From NCBI GenBank assembly GCA_964534845.1, contig CAZHPV010000073.1, forward strand, positions 1 through 11,927: 11,927 nt of DNA, read 5' to 3'. Within the stretch, counting starts at the first letter, position 1; the number at the start of each line of letters is the position of its first letter. This stretch comes from CALCKU01 sp964534845 (GTDB lineage Bacteria; Pseudomonadota; Alphaproteobacteria; Caulobacterales; Maricaulaceae). The position numbers and the translations under genes were made by a program. This document shows positions 6,762 through 11,927 of the stretch, piece after piece. The notes under the pieces were generated by a model. That model was not told the DNA's origin. It was given only the letters and a program-made list of their open reading frames with translations, and searched no databases.

Positions 6762-7604
6762 TTACCCAAAACGTTTTTTTCTGGCTTTAAGGGCTGCTTT
6801 CATCCCGTCTTTCCTAACGATATCAAAAAAGGCCTTAAATGTCGGACTTTGATGAAATACCGCATCCAAATCAGCAGCTTGTAGAGTAGATGTTTCGAGC
6901 CCCATATTTTCATACCAGTTATTGGTGGACTCCTTGAGCAAGGCAAGGTGATTGATAGGCGTTTTGGCGATGTCGAGCGCTAAGGCGTTGACATGTTGGG
7001 TTAAATCATCAGAGGGAACAACATCATTAATCAGACCCAGATTTTTAGCCTCTGCGGCATTGATTGACTTTGCCGTGTATAAAAGCTCTTTGGTTTTGCG
7101 AAGTCCGATAAGCAAGGGCCAAAGAAACATAGTGGGCGGTATGCCTAAATCGCGCGCAGCAGGGTGACCAAAACTGGCATCTGGAGAGGCGATGGCAATA
7201 TCTGATACGGCCAGTAACTCTCCGGCACCCGACAGGCAAGCCCCGTGGATTTCCGCGATAATCGGTTTAGGAAATTTCCACATATCCAGCCAGTAATTTA
7301 AAAGATCAATTATATCCTCGCGGTCTTTTTGCAAATCTACACCATGTTCAAAATCGGCAGGAAATTGTGAGATTATCCAGTCTTTTTCACTGAGATCATA
7401 TCCGGCAGAAAAGACACGACCAGTGGCCCGTATGACGACGACGGATACGGTTTCATCTCCTTTGGCGGACTCTAGAGCCGATTTGAGTTCGGCGAGCAAT
7501 GTTGGCGATAGGGCGTTTAATTTTTCCGGCCGGTTGAGTGTAATATGAAGCACTTGATCGGCTTGTTTCGATAGGAGTGTTTTATAGGATGTGTTTTTGC
7601 TCAT
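6762..7604 (-). CDS. Enoyl-CoA hydratase/isomerase (crotonase) family
   Basis: A crotonase-superfamily protein acting on an acyl-CoA thioester. With the start at 7604 it has 280 residues; the family fold begins at about residue 7 (YKTLLSKQ...LHITLNRPEKLNALS). The oxyanion-hole segments are FSAGYDL (65-71) and HGACLSGAGELL (120-131). Aligning with rat mitochondrial enoyl-CoA hydratase, the second catalytic Glu is retained (E173 in TKELLYT), but the first Glu (E144 in rat, FGQPE) appears as alanine in FGHPAARDLG (A149). Simple hydration is therefore doubtful; isomerase, hydrolase or another crotonase reaction is possible. An in-frame ATG at 7724 would add 40 residues unlike the family; none of the starts has a strong Shine-Dalgarno, so 7604 was chosen from where homology begins. 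The gene stands alone, downstream of nothing on its strand within 150 bp, and is divergent from the small ORF and XdhC gene. Confidence 0.85.
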   Translation of the reverse strand: MSKNTSYKTLLSKQADQVLHITLNRPEKLNALSPTLLAELKSALESAKGDETVSVVVIRATGRVFSAGYDLSEKDWIISQFPADFEHGVDLQKDREDIIDLLNYWLDMWKFPKPIIAEIHGACLSGAGELLAVSDIAIASPDASFGHPAARDLGIPPTMFLWPLLIGLRKTKELLYTAKSINAAEAKNLGLINDVVPSDDLTQHVNALALDIAKTPINHLALLKESTNNWYENMGLETSTLQAADLDAVFHQSPTFKAFFDIVRKDGMKAALKARKKRFG

Positions 7605-7760
7605 GGCGCTGAGGGTAACATGGCTGATAGCGCGGTGCAATGAAGGCTGGCAAAGGGGCCGTGAGGGCCGAGTCATTTGGTTTATTAGAAATGGGAAGAA
7701 GGCTTGCATGCGGTCATCGCTCATATTATTGCGAAGGCTAGGTAAATTTTAGGAATGATA

Positions 7761-7907
7761 ATGCCACTACAATCCGAAAATCCTGCGGCAGGGCAGATCG
7801 TAATAACGTTTCGAGCTCATTCCGATGCGGTGATTGAGACGCCTTACACGGGACGTGCTGGAGGCATAAGAGCTTTTTACAATTCAAAAACAGTCGATGT
7901 TGTGTAA
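7761..7907 (+). CDS. Small 48-residue ORF upstream of XdhC-family gene
   Basis: An ORF of 48 codons (MPLQSENPAAGQIVITF...) ends with TAA at 7905-7907, three bases before the GTG start of the XdhC-family gene. It is preceded by AGGA at 7751-7754, 6 nt from the ATG, a better ribosome-binding site than the downstream gene has. An in-frame ATG at 7755 is too close to that site to be used. It lies in the same reading frame as the XdhC gene, separated by a single TAA, so readthrough or a sequencing error could join them. I recognise no domain, signal peptide or membrane segment. Its likeliest role, if translated, is coupling or an accessory peptide. Confidence 0.4.
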   Translation: MPLQSENPAAGQIVITFRAHSDAVIETPYTGRAGGIRAFYNSKTVDVV

Positions 7908-7910
7908 TTT

Positions 7911-8741
7911 GTGCCGGCCCTAACGCATATTGGTGATCACCCTGAAGATTTATATGCATTTGCGCTCGAAAGTCTTCGAGCGAAAAAGAATATCGTAATC
8001 GTCATTATCGTCGCGATAGAGGGGTCGTCTTCACGTCGTGTTGGGACGCCCATGATTGTTCTCGAAACGGGAGACTACGCCGGTTATGTTTCGAGTGGTT
8101 GTCTGGATGAAGATATTGCGGGGCAGGCGCTGGAGGCTCTTAAAACAGGTAGAACACATAAGGTCCGGTACGGAAAAGGGTCAAAATATATAGATTTGAT
8201 TTTGCCCTGTGGGGGCGGGCTAGATTTATTATGCATTCCTAATCCCGAAATAGAGCTTGTCGCTCAACTCGTTGACGCCGCAAAAAACAGATGCCCCGGA
8301 GAGCTTAGTATCGCTCACGCGGCCTCCCATTATAAATTTGAATATGCGCCGCGCCTGCGGATAGTCGTATTCGGGGAGGGCGGCGAAGCGTCCCGCTTGG
8401 TTGAAATTGCTAAGGCTGGTAATATTGAGGTGATTTTGAACCCTGAAACAGACACCATAAAGGCCGATGAATGGACGGCAATTATCCTAATGTTTCATGA
8501 CCATGAAAAGGAATTACCCATCTTGAAATCGGCTATTGAGACACCTGCTTTTTATATTGGTGCGATGGGGAGCCGCAAAAGCCATTCAAATAGAATGGAG
8601 GCTTTAGCAGAGATGGGGCTGGATAGTAAAAGTCTGTCCCGTATCAAGGGGCCTATCGGTCTTGTGCCGTCAACCCGCGATGCATCGAGACTGGCCATAT
8701 CGGTTCTGGCTGAAATTTATGACTTTGACCGTAAAAGATAG
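7911..8741 (+). CDS. XdhC/CoxI-family molybdenum-enzyme accessory protein
   Basis: A 276-residue member of the XdhC/CoxI family, proteins that bind molybdenum cofactor, help sulfurate it and insert it into xanthine-dehydrogenase-type hydroxylases. The N-terminal domain carries the conserved SSGCLDED (C64) and LPCGGGLDLL (C100) motifs; the C-terminal Rossmann-like domain starts at about 149 (RIVVFGEGGEASRL) and includes FHDHEKELP (195-203), IGAMGSRKSH (216-225) and GPIGL...RDASRLAISVLAEI (247-269). The start must be GTG at 7911: an in-frame TAA is only one codon upstream and no ATG precedes the domain. There is no Shine-Dalgarno before it, so translation may depend on the 48-codon ORF just upstream. 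No molybdenum hydroxylase subunit is in the window, which is unusual for xdhC, so its client lies elsewhere or it has another role. Confidence 0.9.
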   Translation: MPALTHIGDHPEDLYAFALESLRAKKNIVIVIIVAIEGSSSRRVGTPMIVLETGDYAGYVSSGCLDEDIAGQALEALKTGRTHKVRYGKGSKYIDLILPCGGGLDLLCIPNPEIELVAQLVDAAKNRCPGELSIAHAASHYKFEYAPRLRIVVFGEGGEASRLVEIAKAGNIEVILNPETDTIKADEWTAIILMFHDHEKELPILKSAIETPAFYIGAMGSRKSHSNRMEALAEMGLDSKSLSRIKGPIGLVPSTRDASRLAISVLAEIYDFDRKR

Positions 8742-8742
8742 G

Positions 8743-8759
8743 CGCCGTTAAGAATGGCG
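8743..8759. terminator. Weak hairpin between convergent genes
   Basis: CGCCGTT (8743-8749) and AATGGCG (8753-8759) form a 7-bp stem with one G-U pair and a 3-nt loop just after the XdhC-family stop. It lies between convergent genes, where a bidirectional terminator is expected, but neither side has a good T run, so the call is weak. Confidence 0.25.
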
Positions 8760-8805
8760 AAAAGTCACTTAAGCGAGTTTTAAGGCGGATTGAAAATCAG
8801 CTTTT

Positions 8806-9321
8806 CTACCAAGCCAGTTGAGCCTTTAAAATGTAACGATCGGGATCTTCGGCGAATTTATCGCGATTTTTCCGGTCATAATTCATATAAAGCTTGCCGT
8901 CGTGGCGCGTAAATTGGTTGCTTTTACCGACTTTAACTTTGCCTAGGCCAAGGGCAACGGGACAATAGCCTCCAAATTCGGGAATGTATTTTTCTGGATT
9001 TGACTTGAAGGCGTCACGGTTTTCTTTCGTTTTAAAATACCACTTCGTATTATCATAATCCGCCGCATATTTCTTTTTTCCTCTTACGGGGCCGCTGTCT
9101 TGTGAGTATGACACTACATCTCTACCCCGTAAGGCAACTTTCTTGTCACGCCAACGGGGTGGGATTTTGCCTTCAGCATATTTTTGTTCAGCAAGTTTAA
9201 TTGAATTCGCAGGCGCGGTTTGAACGGTCTGTGTGGTTTCGACCTGCGCTGTTGCGGCAGGCGCTGCCATGATAAGCCCCAAGGGCAAGAGAACAGCGGC
9301 AATTTTACGTGTGATATTCAT
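8806..9321 (-). CDS. Exported YHS-domain protein
   Basis: A 171-residue protein with an N-terminal signal peptide (two basic residues, hydrophobic 8-20, likely cleavage after APAATA, near residue 25) followed by a YHS-like domain. The domain features are VALRGRDVVSY (62-72), KKYAADYDNTKWYF (83-96), NRDAFKSNPEKYIPEFGGYC (101-120) and the C-terminal HDGKLYMNYDRKNRDKF (140-156). This layout matches the family of periplasmic YHS proteins common in proteobacteria, some of which are thought to bind metal; their function is poorly known. C120 is the only cysteine. AGAAGAG at about 9329-9335, 7 nt from the ATG, supports the start. The gene is convergent with the XdhC gene and lies downstream of the glycine-rich gene on the same strand. 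The 140-bp gap between them contains a strong palindrome pair, so it probably has its own promoter there. Confidence 0.9.
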   Translation of the reverse strand: MNITRKIAAVLLPLGLIMAAPAATAQVETTQTVQTAPANSIKLAEQKYAEGKIPPRWRDKKVALRGRDVVSYSQDSGPVRGKKKYAADYDNTKWYFKTKENRDAFKSNPEKYIPEFGGYCPVALGLGKVKVGKSNQFTRHDGKLYMNYDRKNRDKFAEDPDRYILKAQLAW

Positions 9322-9380
9322 AGGTCATCTCTTCTTTATGGTCCACTCATAGATGAGATTTCCGCTATTGTAAAACCATC

Positions 9381-9410
9381 TGTGATATCACAAAAAATTA
9401 TTTTTTGTGA
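9381..9410. promoter_or_regulatory. Overlapping palindromes upstream of YHS gene
   Basis: TGTGATATCACA at 9381-9392 is a perfect 12-bp palindrome. Overlapping it, TCACAAAAAA (9388-9397) and TTTTTTGTGA (9401-9410) are perfect 10-bp inverted arms around a TTA loop. The result is three TGTGA/TCACA half-sites. The block is 60-89 bp upstream of the YHS gene and 52-81 bp past the stop of the glycine-rich gene. It could be an operator for a dimeric regulator, or an AT-rich terminator hairpin for the upstream gene. The CRP half-site TGTGA is present, but the spacers (2 bp and 13 bp) are not the 6 bp of a CRP site. Confidence 0.5.
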
Positions 9411-9461
9411 GCTGGCAGACATCAAGCACCTGTCTGGAAAAATAAACCTAAAACGCGAAAA

Positions 9462-10166
9462 TTAGCAGATCCAATTTTGAGGACAACGCGATTGGCTAAA
9501 ATGCGCTGGCGGTACATATCGCGGCGCATTATAGCGCGGATGTTGGACTGGCGCGGCCTGATAATACGGCGATCGTCCATAGGCCTGCTGTGCATAATAT
9601 GGGACATTTTGATTAGGATAAGCGTGTGCAGCCGTCTGAGCTGCGCCCGGATAAGAATTTCTGTGGCTTCCGATTAAGAGCGTTCCGAGCGGGCCAAAGG
9701 CAAAGTTTACTCCTAAGCCCGGTCCACGCTCACCTACACCAATACTGGCGCCCGGGCCAAAGCCAAAAATCCGCGCATTGGCACCAGCGCCGATGCCTCC
9801 GTTTGAAATGCCACTATTAAAGGCTGCACCTGTATTGCCGATGCCAGCCGCCCCGCGTAGCCCCAAGCCGCCTTGTCCTAAACCGCCATCTGCAGAAAAT
9901 CCGAGGGGGCCAATACCTGTATTCGCACCGGCACCTATACCATTGACGCCAAGTCCAGCGCCAACATTAGTCCCAACAGGTCCAAATCCTAAACCCACAT
10001 TGGGATTGAAACCACCGTTTTGCGCGCCTAAACTCAGGCCAAAACCCGGTTGAGGGGCGTAATTCTGCGTATTCAGGTTAGGATTATAATATTGTGCCGC
10101 GGCTTCGCTGGCCAGAAACCCGGTGGCTATAATCGTCAATATAGACGCTTTCAAAATATTTTTCAT
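9462..10166 (-). CDS. Exported glycine-rich protein, unknown function
   Basis: With the start at 10166 the protein has 234 residues. An in-frame ATG at 10184 exists, but GGAG at 10173-10176, 6 nt from 10166, favours the shorter form and places a clean signal peptide at the N-terminus (MKNILKASILTIIATGFLASEAAAQ, likely cut after AAA near residue 24). Residues 41-167 are glycine-rich with degenerate repeats: GIGAGAN appears at 76-82 and 124-130, each followed by a G-F-G/G-P-G stretch, along with several GLG(V/F) units. Residues 172-222 are rich in Tyr, Pro, Gln and Ala. The C-terminus has two cysteines (C228 and the terminal C234), possibly a disulfide. I recognise no family. A surface, matrix or amyloid-like structural role is possible from composition alone; composition also makes chance similarity to other glycine-rich proteins likely. 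Confidence 0.78.
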   Translation of the reverse strand: MKNILKASILTIIATGFLASEAAAQYYNPNLNTQNYAPQPGFGLSLGAQNGGFNPNVGLGFGPVGTNVGAGLGVNGIGAGANTGIGPLGFSADGGLGQGGLGLRGAAGIGNTGAAFNSGISNGGIGAGANARIFGFGPGASIGVGERGPGLGVNFAFGPLGTLLIGSHRNSYPGAAQTAAHAYPNQNVPYYAQQAYGRSPYYQAAPVQHPRYNAPRYVPPAHFSQSRCPQNWIC

Positions 10167-10205
10167 TATAGGCTCCAAACACACTCCAAAAGCTTTTAAT
10201 CAACT

Positions 10206-10234
10206 CTTATATGAGCTTACGAGCCTAAAAACAA
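10206..10234 (-). promoter_or_regulatory. Candidate promoter of glycine-rich gene
   Basis: On the minus strand TTGTTT (10234-10229) and TATAAG (10211-10206, five of six consensus bases) are 17 bp apart. Initiation near 10199 would give a leader of about 33 nt containing the GGAG ribosome-binding site. The rest of the gap towards putA (to 10326) holds only a short imperfect hairpin (ACTCTCG/CGCGAGT, about 10250-10268). Confidence 0.45.
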
Positions 10235-10326
10235 ACAGACTCTCGTTTGACGCGAGTTAGGGACGTGTGCGCTGTAGCGGTAAAGAGCTTGATTGAAGTC
10301 CGTATAATGCAATGGAGTTATAGACG

Positions 10327-11927
10327 TTAGGTGAGGGTGAGTAGAGACGCATTGCCGCCTGCTGCTGTGGTATTGTTTGTCGTTGTTCGCTCATGAAAAA
10401 ACTGATGAGGAGCGGATGTTGATTTAAGTATAGGCAGGATCATCCCTTCGCGTTCACAGAGAAATTCACCGATAGTTTGTCTGTAGGCACCGTCAACCAC
10501 CACGCCATCAATGGGCCCGTTTAGTAAGTCTGTAAGGTTATCGAGGCTGCAAAGTGTTATAAGATTCTCTATGCCCGTTTCTTTTGATAGGGACTTAGAA
10601 ATGCTCTGTATTGCCTCACCATCTGAAAGCGGGCAAAGAACGGCGCTATTTCCCGTGGATAACACGAGTGCCAAATGTTGGATAATGGCTTGATATTCGC
10701 CAATACAGATAAAGACACCGCGAGGGTGGAGCGTTAAAATATTGGTTTCACCTGTAGGGCCCGGAAGTGAAAGCCGCGTGTCAATATTCAAGTCATCCCA
10801 GAATGTGTTCTTGTCTTTTGTATGAGCCGTAAGATGATTTTCCAGTATAAGCTTTATCCGTTTTCTACGATTTTCTGGCGTGAATTTTGTTCTCCATTTC
10901 ATAGATGCTGCTTTGCATTTATTTATGGTGTTTACCCCTTTATCAGACGGACTTGCAGGGGGAAGGTCGAACGAAATTGGCGTATTTTTTCTGTCAGAGA
11001 CTGCTATATCAGGTGTTGTGGATAGCCGCATAAGGTAATGCGGCCCCCCAGCTTTTGGTCCTGTTCCGGATAAGCCTTCTCCGCCAAATGGCTGGACGCC
11101 AACAACCGCCCCAATTTGATTTCGGTTGATATATAAGTTTCCAACTTTAGCGTTTTTTTCCATCCAATTAAAACGGCTATCCACGCGACTATGTAAACCC
11201 ATAGTTAAACCAAATCCGAGTGCATTTATCTGGTTAAGAACCTTGGGGAGTTCAGTGTTTTTAAATCTGACTACGTGTAGTACAGGGCCGAATATTTCTT
11301 TTGTCAGGTCTGAAACAGTATTGATCTCGAAAGCTATAGGGGGGATGAAATATCCGTTTGATGCTTGTTCAAAAGGATTTGCGATACCGATTGTTTTAAA
11401 GCGAGTGGTCATTTCAGAAATATATTCGGATATGTTTTTTTGCGCTAAGCCATCAATGACGGGACCAATATCCGTTTCTAATAAAGCGGGGTCCCCGACA
11501 GTGAGCTCCTTCATTGCGCCCGAAAGCATTTTTATGAAATCATCCGCTATGTCATCTTGAACACAAACGAGGCGGCAGGCCGAACACCTTTGCCCCGCGC
11601 TTTGAAAGCCAGAGTCTATCACGTCTTGAACAGCTTGTTCTATAAGGGCGGTTGAATCGACAATTAAAGCATTTAGCCCCCCCGTTTCAGCAATGAATGG
11701 CAGTGTTGAGCGGCCCGTGGAAGCGAGACTTTGGGCGATTTTTTTAGCGGTTTGGGTCGAGCCCGTAAAACAAACACCCGAAATGTCATTATGCGCTGTA
11801 AGATAGCTCCCAAGTTTAGCGCCGTCTCCCATAATCAAATGAACGGCATCTTTTGGCACTCCAGCACTATAGAGCAATTCTACGGCTTTATGAGCCATAA
11901 GCGGGGTTTGTTCAGCCGGTTTGGCTA
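10327..11927 (-). CDS. putA: Bifunctional proline utilisation protein PutA, C-terminal part
   Basis: This is the 3' portion of a long PutA; the frame stays open to the window edge (codons read AKPAEQTPLMAHKAV before the internal ATG at 11898), so the proline dehydrogenase domain and the start lie outside. Visible is most of the L-glutamate-gamma-semialdehyde dehydrogenase domain, which oxidises the P5C-derived semialdehyde to glutamate with NAD. Counting from that ATG: FTGSTQT (44-50, cofactor), the catalytic-fold Glu in ETGG (E71), the nucleophile C105 in SAGQRCSA, EIFGPV (201-206) and QPFGGEGLSGTGPKAGGPHY (269-288). After it comes the roughly 200-residue ALDH-like C-terminal domain of type B/C PutAs, with LPGPTGETN (378-386) and the end motif TNNTTAAGGNASLLTLT. 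The 3' end is intact. The gene feeds proline carbon into glutamate; regulation cannot be judged without the 5' end. Confidence 0.96.
   Translation of the reverse strand, partial: AKPAEQTPLMAHKAVELLYSAGVPKDAVHLIMGDGAKLGSYLTAHNDISGVCFTGSTQTAKKIAQSLASTGRSTLPFIAETGGLNALIVDSTALIEQAVQDVIDSGFQSAGQRCSACRLVCVQDDIADDFIKMLSGAMKELTVGDPALLETDIGPVIDGLAQKNISEYISEMTTRFKTIGIANPFEQASNGYFIPPIAFEINTVSDLTKEIFGPVLHVVRFKNTELPKVLNQINALGFGLTMGLHSRVDSRFNWMEKNAKVGNLYINRNQIGAVVGVQPFGGEGLSGTGPKAGGPHYLMRLSTTPDIAVSDRKNTPISFDLPPASPSDKGVNTINKCKAASMKWRTKFTPENRRKRIKLILENHLTAHTKDKNTFWDDLNIDTRLSLPGPTGETNILTLHPRGVFICIGEYQAIIQHLALVLSTGNSAVLCPLSDGEAIQSISKSLSKETGIENLITLCSLDNLTDLLNGPIDGVVVDGAYRQTIGEFLCEREGMILPILKSTSAPHQFFHERTTTNNTTAAGGNASLLTLT

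Noticed and set aside
6746..6763. AACTAT/ATAGTT hairpin at the crotonase stop codon as a terminator
   Set aside because: The stem is only 6 bp and almost all A-T, overlaps the stop codon, and the following bases are not a T run on the minus strand.
7605..7724. Forty-residue N-terminal extension of the crotonase
   Set aside because: The family fold begins after residue 47 of the long form, the extension resembles nothing known and has no ribosome-binding site. The shorter start at 7604 is also unsupported by a Shine-Dalgarno, so this stays uncertain.
7738..7959. Minus-strand ORF of 73 codons before the XdhC-family gene
   Set aside because: It overlaps the XdhC start and the AGGA-preceded small ORF on the opposite strand, and has no ribosome-binding site or familiar sequence.
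9381..9392. CRP or FNR binding site
   Set aside because: TGTGA and TCACA are present, but with a 2-bp spacer rather than 6, and the FNR TTGAT-N4-ATCAA pattern is absent.
9778..10053. Proline-rich plus-strand ORF of 91 codons opposite the glycine-rich gene
   Set aside because: It is the antisense reading of glycine codons (GGN read as NCC proline). The minus-strand frame has a signal peptide, ribosome-binding site and promoter; this one has none.
11126..11560. Plus-strand ORF of 144 codons inside putA
   Set aside because: It lies wholly antisense to conserved ALDH-domain coding sequence and its translation shows no domain or start signal.

Overview
The window looks like a moderately AT-rich accessory/catabolic stretch of a heterotrophic alphaproteobacterium, probably free-living and perhaps marine. 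This lineage call is an inference from gene content: a FOXRED1-like FAD oxidase, a long PutA with the C-terminal ALDH-like domain, a PhyH dioxygenase, an AGCS transporter, an XdhC-family protein and the form of tRNA-Thr(GGU). No rRNA or ribosomal marker is present to fix it. There is no CRISPR array, insertion sequence, prophage gene or origin.

Left block (1-3065, + strand): a three-gene run encodes an FAD-dependent amino-acid/amine oxidase, an HpcH/HpaI-type class II aldolase whose ATG overlaps the oxidase stop by one base, and a uronate-dehydrogenase-like NAD(P) short-chain enzyme. A 23-codon ORF fills the gap between the second and third genes exactly. The order suggests oxidation of a substrate to a 2-oxo acid, retro-aldol cleavage, and dehydrogenation of a product. 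The substrate is unknown.

Middle block (3114-6367): a guanidino-group-modifying hydrolase (amidinotransferase/DDAH superfamily) is transcribed divergently from an AGCS-family sodium:amino-acid symporter. The symporter overlaps tail-to-tail by 24 bp with a phytanoyl-CoA-dioxygenase-family Fe(II)/2-oxoglutarate oxygenase. The left and middle blocks together read like uptake and breakdown of an unusual, possibly guanidino or hydroxylated, amino acid.

Right block (6528-11927): a tRNA-Thr(GGU) gene and a crotonase-family protein lie on the minus strand. A 48-codon ORF sits directly upstream of a GTG-started XdhC/CoxI-family gene on the plus strand. Then follow, on the minus strand, an exported YHS-domain protein, an exported glycine-rich protein, and the 3' part of putA, which runs off the right edge. 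The space between the YHS and glycine-rich genes holds a striking overlapping pair of perfect palindromes.

No single gene here is without a recognisable family except the glycine-rich protein and the two micro-ORFs. The most unusual points are the oxidase/aldolase/dehydrogenase/guanidino-hydrolase/oxygenase grouping, the micro-ORFs that abut downstream starts, the palindrome pair, and a crotonase lacking one of the two usual catalytic glutamates.
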